Shown here in pieces: positions 1-6,617 of a DNA stretch of 20,322 bases; positions within the stretch are counted from its first letter, which is position 1; every line of letters begins with the position of its first letter. The DNA comes from JAOUEE01 sp051011595 (GTDB taxonomy: Bacteria; Actinomycetota; Acidimicrobiia; Acidimicrobiales; SHLQ01): assembly GCA_051011595.1 (NCBI GenBank), contig JBPCTQ010000322.1, positions 1 through 20,322 of the forward strand, in the 5' to 3' direction. The translations under genes and the position numbers were made by a program. The notes under the pieces were generated by a model. That model had not been told where the DNA came from. It saw nothing but the letters and a program-made list of their open reading frames with translations, and did not search any database.

Positions 1-2227
1 ACCACGCCGTCGACTGGCTCGGATCACCACCAAACGCACACGACGCATCCGGCTCACCCGCCTCCACACCAAACCCGGTGTTGTCCCCCGCCACCATCGC
101 CGGAGGACCGTTCAACACCGACGCACACACAAACGTGTCATTGTTGACACAACCGCCACCGCCGATGGTGAAGTTGGCCGCGTTGACGTTGAAGAACCGA
201 ACACCCTGCCCGGCGCCGCTCTGCACCACCATGATGCGAGCGAGCGACGTGTTGACGTTGGGCAGCGTGACCACCTGGGTGCCGTCGTTGGCAACGCCCG
301 CCAACAAGGTCGTGGGGAAGGTCTGGCCGCCGTCGGTCGACAACAAGATGTCGACCTGGGCGGCGTTGATGGGGGCCCCTGCCGTACCGGCCACGTTCCA
401 GGTGACCGTCTGGTTCGAGCCACCCGGGTAGGTGACCGCCGCGGCCTGGCTGGTCACCGCAAAGGTGGCGCCGGTGTTGTTGACCGTCACCGCCATGTCG
501 TCGGTGTTGACACCGCCACCATTGGCCCGGTTGTCACGGACGGTCAGCCGGAAGTTCATGGTGCGCGCCACGGTGGGAATGACCTCTGACCAACAGGCCT
601 GAGGTGCACCGATCGTGCCGGTGAGCGCACCGCAGCCACCGGTGGTGTTGGTGTTGCCCGCCGCAATGGTGGGCAACGCCGGGAGGAACCGCGTGTTCGA
701 GACTTCGGGCACGAACGAACGGAATAGCGGTCCTTGGGTGGGGTCAGGATTGTCGAGCGCCCGCTGCGGGCCCAGGTCGCGCTGCTCCCAGTTGTAGGTC
801 AAGACGTCGCCGCCGTTGGCGTCGGTGCCCGCCCCTCGCAACAGGAACGGAGTGCTGGCCGGGATGGTGCCATCGGCGCCGGCATTGGCGGTCGGCACCG
901 AGTTGCCGGTGGGCGTGGCCCCGAGGTCGCCGGGGTTGCCACCAGTGGTGTGGTTGACGATCTGGTCGAAACTGAGCGAGTGGAAATAGGGGTCGGACGC
1001 ACCCGTGGCCCCATTACCGACCAGCTGCAGGTTGTCGAGCCCGCAGATGCCGGCGTAGGCCTGGATGGTGGAACCGCTACCCGGTTCGTAGGCGGTCGGT
1101 CCGTTGCGGTTTCCGCCGCTGCAATTGCCCCGCGACCCGTTGAAGGTGTGATCGCCGCCGTACTGGTGGCCCACCTCGTGGGCCACGAAATCGATCACGA
1201 AGGGATCGTTGACCGGTGTGGCTCCGCCGGTGGTTCCTCTCGCCTTTTGGCCGGTGACGCCGACCACGCCGAGGCCGGCGACACCCGAGCCGGTGGTGAA
1301 CACGTGACCGATGTCGTAGTTGGCGTCGCCGATGGCGCCGTCGACGACCCCCTGATTCAAGTCGATGTCGGGGTTGCCGTTGACGAAGGGATCGGTAGCC
1401 GGATTGGTGAACACGATGAGGTCGTTGTTGGCCACCAGCACCAGCCGGATGGCCACCTCGACCTCGTAGACGCCGTTCACCCGATTGATGGCGGTGACGA
1501 TGGCCGCCGCGGCGCCGGGCACCGTGCCTCCGTGGAAGGCCGTGTACTCGCCGGTGGCCGAGAACGCGGCGCGGTGGGTACGGAGGTTGGTACCGGACCG
1601 CTCGGCGCTGGGGACCGGCGACTCGTCGTGGTCGTCATGGTCGATGTCGTCGAGCACCACGTCGCTGAACGGTTCATGGTTGTTGGGAAGGTCGTCCCTG
1701 AAGTAGCTGACGTACACGCTGGTGTCGAGGTGGTAGTAGGGGTCGATGTACCACGCGCCACTGGGTGACAGGACCTGGGCGTGGAACCCCTGGTTCGACA
1801 CGTCGATCTTGACGGTGGCAGCCGGATCGTCGATGCCCTGACCGCCGTACGTGCGGATGTCGGGGAACTTGGCTGCCAATTCGGGCTCCATGACCGGGGC
1901 TTCGACGATCTCGAAGGTTTCGGTGCGTCCGGTGGGAGTGGGCAACGAGATGATGGTGCCGCCACCGGCGGGGCGCGCACCTGGTGACGGTTCGACCGGC
2001 ACTGGGGCCAGGTCGCCCAGCAGTGCGTTCTGGTCGAGTGACAGCGCCTGGAATGCGGTGGGCTGGATGTACGAGGTCAGTCCCGTGGTGGGTGGTGGTG
2101 GGATCTCATCGAGCGCGGTCCAAGTCTGGCCAGGCCCGTCGTCACCGTCTTGCGCGCCGCCGCTGGGCACCAGCCCGAACATGGCCACAACAACTACCAA
2201 AACAGCCAAACCCAGTCGCCTGGTCAT
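1..2227 (-). CDS. Secreted reprolysin-like zinc metallopeptidase, C-terminus cut by window edge
   Basis: The frame is open from ATG at 2227 to base 1, giving 742 codons and no stop, so the C-terminus is missing. Residues 1-25 form a signal peptide (MTRRLGLAVLVVVVAMF, then small residues), so the protein is exported. A propeptide-like region follows. The catalytic domain spans about 215-440 and carries HEVGHQYGGDH: zinc ligands H350, H354 and H360 and general base E351. The segment GSGSTIQAYAGIC near 383-395 corresponds to the metzincin Met-turn but has Gln (Q389) where Met is expected. A PKD/K319-like domain (about 440-585, starting VPTANAGAD) and an Ig-like domain (about 586-686, with VDILLSTDGGQTF) follow. 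From about 688 a second beta-sandwich begins (NDTFVCASVLNG ... EAGEPDASC), resembling PPC-like repeats. The role is probably extracellular protein breakdown; the substrate is unknown. An AGGTGA-like ribosome site lies just upstream. The family call is firm; activity is not proven. Confidence 0.88.
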   Translation of the reverse strand, partial: MTRRLGLAVLVVVVAMFGLVPSGGAQDGDDGPGQTWTALDEIPPPPTTGLTSYIQPTAFQALSLDQNALLGDLAPVPVEPSPGARPAGGGTIISLPTPTGRTETFEIVEAPVMEPELAAKFPDIRTYGGQGIDDPAATVKIDVSNQGFHAQVLSPSGAWYIDPYYHLDTSVYVSYFRDDLPNNHEPFSDVVLDDIDHDDHDESPVPSAERSGTNLRTHRAAFSATGEYTAFHGGTVPGAAAAIVTAINRVNGVYEVEVAIRLVLVANNDLIVFTNPATDPFVNGNPDIDLNQGVVDGAIGDANYDIGHVFTTGSGVAGLGVVGVTGQKARGTTGGATPVNDPFVIDFVAHEVGHQYGGDHTFNGSRGNCSGGNRNGPTAYEPGSGSTIQAYAGICGLDNLQLVGNGATGASDPYFHSLSFDQIVNHTTGGNPGDLGATPTGNSVPTANAGADGTIPASTPFLLRGAGTDANGGDVLTYNWEQRDLGPQRALDNPDPTQGPLFRSFVPEVSNTRFLPALPTIAAGNTNTTGGCGALTGTIGAPQACWSEVIPTVARTMNFRLTVRDNRANGGGVNTDDMAVTVNNTGATFAVTSQAAAVTYPGGSNQTVTWNVAGTAGAPINAAQVDILLSTDGGQTFPTTLLAGVANDGTQVVTLPNVNTSLARIMVVQSGAGQGVRFFNVNAANFTIGGGGCVNNDTFVCASVLNGPPAMVAGDNTGFGVEAGEPDASCAFGGDPSQSTAW

Positions 2228-2442
2228 ACGGCATCACCTACCCCACTAGTGCCCCTCGTGGTCCGTGAATGGATCTCCACTGACCGAGCACCGGCGAACG
2301 TAGTCCCGACGCCCGGGCCGTGCAACTGCTCCGCACCAGCCGAGCCGCCCCGAAATCAGCCCGTCTGAATGGGTACAGAATGAATGCTCGTGCATACTGG
2401 TCACGCGCGGGCGGACCAGGCGACCAAGCACGAGGACACACC

Positions 2443-3366
2443 ATGGCAGGGATGCGGGCGACACCACAGCGATCGACACGCTCGAGGGTCACGCTGATCG
2501 GCGCGGTCCTGGCCATCGGGGTGTTGTTGGCCGCGGCGTGTGGCAGCGACAGCACTGACAGCGACGGATCCGCCAGCAGCTCGGACACCACATCGGGCCA
2601 GTCGTCGGGAACCGGCTCGGGCGAAGACGGCGAAGACGACAACGGCGACCGCGAGCCGCCGCCGTTGGTCGACGTCGAGCCCGATGAAGGCGGCAACGAC
2701 ACGGACGGCGGCGACGACGACCAAGCCGCGACCGATGGCAACGGCGGCGACTCGGGTTCCGACGGCGGGCTCACCGACGACTTCGTGGCCCCGCCCACCA
2801 CCAACGACCAGGGCAACACCGAAGGCGACGGGCCCACCCCGCAGGAGATCATCGAAGAGCTCATCGACGACCCGACCACCGAGGTGGGTGGTGAGGTCCC
2901 CGAAACCCCCGAGGTGGTCGAGACCCTCTCCATCGACGCACCCTGCGACCTCTTCACCACCGACGAGTTGGGCGACCTGGTGGCCGGCTGGTCCGATCAG
3001 ACCGGCCTCACCGGGGACCTGCCGCCCGGACTGCTGGAGGAAGGGTCCACCATCGAGTTCTCGGTCGAGACCGACACCGAAACCAGCTGCGACTGGTTCA
3101 GCGACCAGCAGGTCTGGCTGGTGTCGACCGTCTGGGAGGCCTCGGAACCCTCCTTCACCGCCATCGTGCTCAGCGCCGGCACCCCCATCGACGACGTCGG
3201 CGAGGAGGCTGCCCTACTCTCCGACACCAGGGCGGCGGCGGTCGTCGAGGGTCTCCTGGTGACGGTCACCAACTTGGCGCCCGGCGGGGCCGACTCCAAC
3301 AGCGACGCCGCGGTGACCCAGCTGTTGCTGGCCGAAGTGGTCGAGCGCATCGCCGACGCGGCCTGA
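2443..3366 (+). CDS. Acidic lipoprotein with DUF3558-like C-terminal domain
   Basis: A 307-residue predicted lipoprotein. ATG 2443 was chosen because GAGG lies 7 bases upstream and it gives a proper signal: basic residues 5-15, hydrophobic 16-32, then LLAAACGS with the lipidation Cys at 33. The lipobox has Ala rather than Leu at -3, which is slightly weak. Residues 34 to about 175 are a low-complexity linker very rich in Asp, Glu, Gly, Ser and Thr, probably a flexible cell-wall spacer. The rest (from about 190) is a compact domain with two cysteines in contexts DAPCDLFTTDEL and TSCDWF, followed by alternating hydrophobic strands and a C-terminal helix. This layout resembles the DUF3558 lipoproteins of Actinobacteria, whose function is mostly unknown. 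It is divergent from the protease and convergent with holB, 15 bases away. The lipoprotein call is solid; the domain family is inferred from pattern only. Confidence 0.8.
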   Translation: MAGMRATPQRSTRSRVTLIGAVLAIGVLLAAACGSDSTDSDGSASSSDTTSGQSSGTGSGEDGEDDNGDREPPPLVDVEPDEGGNDTDGGDDDQAATDGNGGDSGSDGGLTDDFVAPPTTNDQGNTEGDGPTPQEIIEELIDDPTTEVGGEVPETPEVVETLSIDAPCDLFTTDELGDLVAGWSDQTGLTGDLPPGLLEEGSTIEFSVETDTETSCDWFSDQQVWLVSTVWEASEPSFTAIVLSAGTPIDDVGEEAALLSDTRAAAVVEGLLVTVTNLAPGGADSNSDAAVTQLLLAEVVERIADAA

Positions 3367-3395
3367 TCGACCGCACGCCGGTCACGACAGGTCGA
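3367..3395. terminator. Possible bidirectional hairpin between convergent lipoprotein gene and holB
   Basis: TCGACC (3367-3372) and GGTCGA (3390-3395) form a 6-bp stem around a 17-base loop. The stem spans the 15-base gap between the two convergent stop codons and includes the holB stop. There is no T-run on either side. It is short and could be chance in GC-rich DNA. Confidence 0.25.
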
Positions 3396-4434
3396 GGAAC
3401 AGCGCCTCGAGCTGGAGTGGCTCGTTCGGGAATCGTTCCATCATCGCCACGTAGCGGCTGATCCGTTCCAGCGCGGCCAAGCGCCGGGCGACATCGGGCG
3501 CAGTCTCGATGCCGTCGCGATAGCGGGCCGCGAGGGTGGCCAGGCCGAAGCGCAGCTCGTCGGTTCGTAACCGCCGAATCTGTCGTTTGTGGCTGGCCAC
3601 CAGTTCCCTGCGGCCCGATCCTCGGGTGCCCAGCTGTTCCTCCCGCTGGGCCAGCTCTTCCAGCTCGACATCGTGGCGGGCCGCCAACGGACCGGCCGCG
3701 TCGTCGATGCGGCCGCGGATCTCGGCCACGAGTGCTCCCACGGCGGCTCCCGTCCCGTCGAGCCGATCCGGCGCGCCGACCCACATCTGCCGACGCTCGG
3801 CCAGATCGGGATCAGTGGCCAGTAACCGCGCCCGATCGAGACTGCCCCCGGCGGCCACGGACACCGATTGGGCCAGTGCCTCGTCGACCCCTTCGACCTG
3901 CAGCCGGGCCGCCAGGTCGGCGGCGGACACCGCGCCGAAGTCGACCGACACACATCGCGACGAGATCGTCGGAAGATCAGCCATGTCGTTCTCGGCCAAC
4001 AACAACACGAGCGCACTCGGCGGCGGTTCCTCGATGGCCTTGAGCATCAGCGACGCAGCCACATCGTTGGCCGTGTGGAACTGGGTGGCCACCACCACGT
4101 GGTGAGCGGACTCGGTCGGTGAGCGATGCACGGCCTGTCGGAGTCGCTCAGCCTCCTGCTGGCGGAAGACCTCGCCTTCGGGTTCGATGACCTCGACGTC
4201 GGCCAGCTTCCGTTCACGAGCGAGTCGCCGGAACCGTTCGGCCGCGGCGTCGTCGTCGGCATGGACGGCCAGGACCTCGCCGGCGAAGGCCCACGCGGCC
4301 GCCCGTTTGCCCGAGCCGGGCGGACCCACGAACAGGTATGCGTGGCTGGGCATGTGGGCGGCGGCCCGCAAGCGGCTGACCGCCTCGGGCTGTCCGACCA
4401 CGTCGGTCCACGGGTCCTGGAGTAGCTCAGACAT
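3382..4434 (-). CDS. holB: DNA polymerase III subunit delta'
   Basis: A 350-residue AAA+ clamp-loader subunit that works with tau/gamma and delta to load the beta clamp on primed DNA. Residues 10-45 read TDVVGQPEAVSRL and then a Walker A loop, GPPGSGKR (37-44). The helix LKAIEEPPPSALVLL (131-145) and the sensor/arginine-finger motif SSRC (158-161) are typical of delta'. Two points are odd. The four-cysteine zinc module seen after Walker A in E. coli is absent, and the Walker B position reads VVVATQFHT (113-121) with no Asp-Glu pair, so ATP hydrolysis by this subunit is unlikely. Catalytic inactivity is normal for delta'. The C-terminal half is helical and Arg-rich, as in the collar domain. 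The start overlaps the tmk stop by 8 bases (ATGTCTGA), so it is probably translated from the MFS-tmk-holB message. Confidence 0.9.
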   Translation of the reverse strand: MSELLQDPWTDVVGQPEAVSRLRAAAHMPSHAYLFVGPPGSGKRAAAWAFAGEVLAVHADDDAAAERFRRLARERKLADVEVIEPEGEVFRQQEAERLRQAVHRSPTESAHHVVVATQFHTANDVAASLMLKAIEEPPPSALVLLLAENDMADLPTISSRCVSVDFGAVSAADLAARLQVEGVDEALAQSVSVAAGGSLDRARLLATDPDLAERRQMWVGAPDRLDGTGAAVGALVAEIRGRIDDAAGPLAARHDVELEELAQREEQLGTRGSGRRELVASHKRQIRRLRTDELRFGLATLAARYRDGIETAPDVARRLAALERISRYVAMMERFPNEPLQLEALFLDLS

Positions 4435-5023
4435 CGAGGTGACTCCTCACCGCCGCCCAGACCCGCTCGTGGACCTCGTCGATGGGGCCGTCACCATCGA
4501 CGACCAGCCAATCGAGCTCGACCGCCAACGTCGCGAAACCGTCGCGCACTCGTTCGTGGAAGTCGTCGCCCGCGGCCTCGAGTCGATCGAGCTCACGGCC
4601 CAGACGTCGATTGGCCTCGACGGCGTCGACCTCGAGGAGCACCACGATGTCGGCGGCGAGCCCAGCCGTTGCGAAACCCGACAGCGCCGCAACCGCATCG
4701 ACACCGAGACGACGGCCTCGACCCTGGTAGACGAGTGACGATCCGATGTAGCGATCGGTGACCACACTGCGGCCGGCAGCCATGGCGGGCGAGATGATCT
4801 CGGCGACGTGTTGGGCTCGATCCGCGGCCATGAGCAACGCTTCGGTGCGGGCATGGATCTCGGTGTTGCTCGGATCGAGAACCAGCTCGCGGATGCGGGC
4901 ACCAACGGCGGTGTCGCCGGGTTCGAAGGTGAGGTGGGCATCGATGCGCTCGGCCAGCAGCCGGGCCTGAGTGCTCTTGCCCGTGCCCTCACCACCCTCG
5001 AAGGCGATCAACTTGGCCGTCAC
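4427..5023 (-). CDS. tmk: Thymidylate kinase (dTMP kinase)
   Basis: A 198-residue cytoplasmic enzyme that phosphorylates dTMP to dTDP with ATP, an essential step in dTTP supply. The P-loop is GGEGTGKST (10-18); TDRY at 89-92 and the LID segment YQGRGRR at 99-105 fit the bacterial TMPK fold. Length is normal for the family (about 200-215). The usual REPGGT motif reads FEPGDT (33-38), with Phe for Arg and Asp for the second Gly, a departure at the substrate-binding region. GTG 5023 is chosen because the stop of the upstream MFS gene overlaps it (GTGA, 5020-5023), implying translational coupling; no clear Shine-Dalgarno is visible. In Streptomyces, as I recall, the corresponding gene is a fused MFS-dTMP kinase, whereas here the two are separate frames. 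Confidence 0.92.
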   Translation of the reverse strand: MTAKLIAFEGGEGTGKSTQARLLAERIDAHLTFEPGDTAVGARIRELVLDPSNTEIHARTEALLMAADRAQHVAEIISPAMAAGRSVVTDRYIGSSLVYQGRGRRLGVDAVAALSGFATAGLAADIVVLLEVDAVEANRRLGRELDRLEAAGDDFHERVRDGFATLAVELDWLVVDGDGPIDEVHERVWAAVRSHLDV

Positions 5024-6456
5024 GGCGGCGACACCGACACGGGCGTCCGCGACTGGCGTCCCGCCCGCAGCGACATGGTGGCCAGGAATCCGGCCAGGAT
5101 GATGATGAGGGCGGCCAACCACAACGTGAGGCGCACTCCGGGCACGGCGATGTCGACCCCCAACAGGGTGACCTGTCGGCCCCAGAGCTCGTTGGACAGG
5201 CCGTCGAGCAACTGGGCCAGCACCGGACCGATGGCGAACGCCACCAGGACACAGAGCCGCACGATGGTGAGCAGCGCGCTGAAGATGCGGCCTCGTAGCT
5301 CGTCGTCGACGTTCTCGTGGAGCAGGGTGAATCCGAGCACGTAGACCGCACCGGCGGCCATCCCGATGACGGTCACCCAGAACGCCGCCCAGGTGAGGTC
5401 GCTCATCGATGCCGCGATCAGCAGCGCCCCACCGGCGAGGAAGACCGAACCGACGAACACCTGCTCCTTGGGCATCTTGCGCTGCAGGAACGACAGAGCC
5501 AGCACGCCGATGGCCACCCCGATACCGAGACAGGTGACGAACACACCGAACCCGGCGTCGCCGGCCCCCAGGACTTCGTCGGCGAAGACCGGACCGAGGG
5601 GCACCAGCATCCCGCCGCCGATCAGGCCGGTGGCCAGGCCGATGTTGACGGCCCGAACCACCGGGTTGATGAAGATGAACTCCCACCCCTCCTTCACGTC
5701 GCGGAAGGCGCCGGTGAAATCGAAGATGCGTCCGGGGGTGGCCGGGCCTTCGCGACGGTGACGGGGGAACGAGATGGTCATCACCAGCGCGGCGGTCACC
5801 AGGAAGGTGAGGGCGTCGACGTAGAAGGCCAGACCTTCCTGGTTGAGTCGGAGCGAATCGACCGTGCCGCCTTCTCCGAACCAGCCCGACAGCTTGGCCA
5901 GCAGGGCGAAGAGGCCGGCCCCGATGGGGAGCGTGCCGTAGGCCGCAGCCAGCGACAACGAGTTGGCCGTGGTGAGGTACTCCTTGGGCACGATGTTGGG
6001 TACCGACGCCTCCTTGGCCGGCTGCCACAGCATGGTGAACACCTCGAGCAACAACGAGGCCAACACCAACCCGGCCACACTCTCCACGAACGGCAGCGAG
6101 ATCATCACCCCGGCCCGCCCGAGATCGCAGAAGATCATCACGTGTTTGCGGTTGAGTCGATCCACCAGGACACCGGCGAAGGTGGCCAGGAAGAACCCGG
6201 GGATGAGGCGAGCGGCGAGCACCAGTGACACCGACGCCCCGGCGCTGCCGCCACCCACCTGGGTGGCCAACGCGGTGATGGCCAACAGGCCCAACCAGTC
6301 GCCGGTGGCCGAGATGACCTGGGCCAGCCACAAACGGAAGAACTCGGGCGACCCGAACAGGCGCGTCTGCCATCCCATCGACGATGGGGGACGGTCCGGC
6401 TCGTCCTGGCCGGACGGAGCCGCGACGGCCTCCTCGCTCAGCCCAGCCACGCCCAC
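5020..6456 (-). CDS. MFS transporter, EntS-like family, beside tmk
   Basis: A 478-residue membrane protein with about 12 hydrophobic segments. The first begins after a 27-40 residue polar N-terminus (SPEFFRLWLAQVISATGDWLGLLAI). The loop VDRLNRKHVMIFCDLGRAG between helices 2 and 4 is the MFS signature A region. The pattern matches MFS_3 (enterobactin-exporter-like) proteins, which move small molecules with the proton gradient; the substrate is unknown. GTG 6456 is the first start after an in-frame stop; GTG 6450 or ATG 6378 (MGWQTRLF) are also possible. The stop overlaps the tmk start by 4 bases. The fused form known in streptomycetes suggests a functional tie to thymidylate metabolism, but nothing in the sequence proves one. 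Confidence 0.85.
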   Translation of the reverse strand: MGVAGLSEEAVAAPSGQDEPDRPPSSMGWQTRLFGSPEFFRLWLAQVISATGDWLGLLAITALATQVGGGSAGASVSLVLAARLIPGFFLATFAGVLVDRLNRKHVMIFCDLGRAGVMISLPFVESVAGLVLASLLLEVFTMLWQPAKEASVPNIVPKEYLTTANSLSLAAAYGTLPIGAGLFALLAKLSGWFGEGGTVDSLRLNQEGLAFYVDALTFLVTAALVMTISFPRHRREGPATPGRIFDFTGAFRDVKEGWEFIFINPVVRAVNIGLATGLIGGGMLVPLGPVFADEVLGAGDAGFGVFVTCLGIGVAIGVLALSFLQRKMPKEQVFVGSVFLAGGALLIAASMSDLTWAAFWVTVIGMAAGAVYVLGFTLLHENVDDELRGRIFSALLTIVRLCVLVAFAIGPVLAQLLDGLSNELWGRQVTLLGVDIAVPGVRLTLWLAALIIILAGFLATMSLRAGRQSRTPVSVSPP

Positions 6457-6552
6457 ACCCTAGTGGCCGGTCGTTGCGTTGCTGACGGGTCACCTGTTCG
6501 GGATTCGCCCGAGCCGATCACGATCTGGGCCACGGCGGGTGAGCGTAGTTGT

Positions 6553-6567
6553 GTCACCTCGGGTGAC
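6553..6567. other. Small hairpin between MFS gene and topA
   Basis: GTCACC (6553-6558) and GGTGAC (6562-6567) form a perfect 6-bp stem with a 3-base loop, in the 161-base gap between topA and the MFS gene. It could belong to topA termination or be an operator upstream of the MFS-tmk-holB operon. No assignment is possible from sequence alone. Confidence 0.3.
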
Positions 6568-6596
6568 GCCTTTCCGAACCACTGCACGCCGGCCAG

Positions 6597-6617
6597 CCGG
6601 CGGAGGGGATCCGCCGG
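6597..6617 (-). terminator. topA: Terminator-like hairpin directly after topA
   Basis: TCCGCCGG and its complement CCGGCGGA form a perfect 8-bp GC-rich stem with a 5-base loop, beginning at the base next to the topA stop codon (6618-6620). No T-run follows on the minus strand, so this would be an actinobacterial U-less terminator or an RNA-stabilising 3' hairpin. Confidence 0.5.

Noticed and set aside
734..1768. A 344-codon plus-strand frame opposite the protease
   Set aside because: Val/Gly/Asp-rich shadow without domain pattern; the minus frame has a signal peptide and HExxH site.
2228..2442. Promoters in the divergent gap between the protease and lipoprotein genes
   Set aside because: CATACT at 2393-2398 looks like a -10 for the lipoprotein, but no convincing -35 was found, so no promoter is claimed; no inverted repeat stood out.
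2238..2960. A 240-codon frame antisense to the lipoprotein gene
   Set aside because: Ser/Pro-rich composition mirrors the Asp/Gly codons of the lipoprotein on the other strand; the plus-strand frame has a signal peptide, lipobox and ribosome site.
4427..6493. A 688-codon minus-strand frame that would make a large N-terminal extension of dTMP kinase
   Set aside because: The part upstream of 5023 is the alternative frame of the MFS gene, is Arg/Gly/His-rich with no membrane helices, and the kinase has a clean start coupled to the MFS stop.
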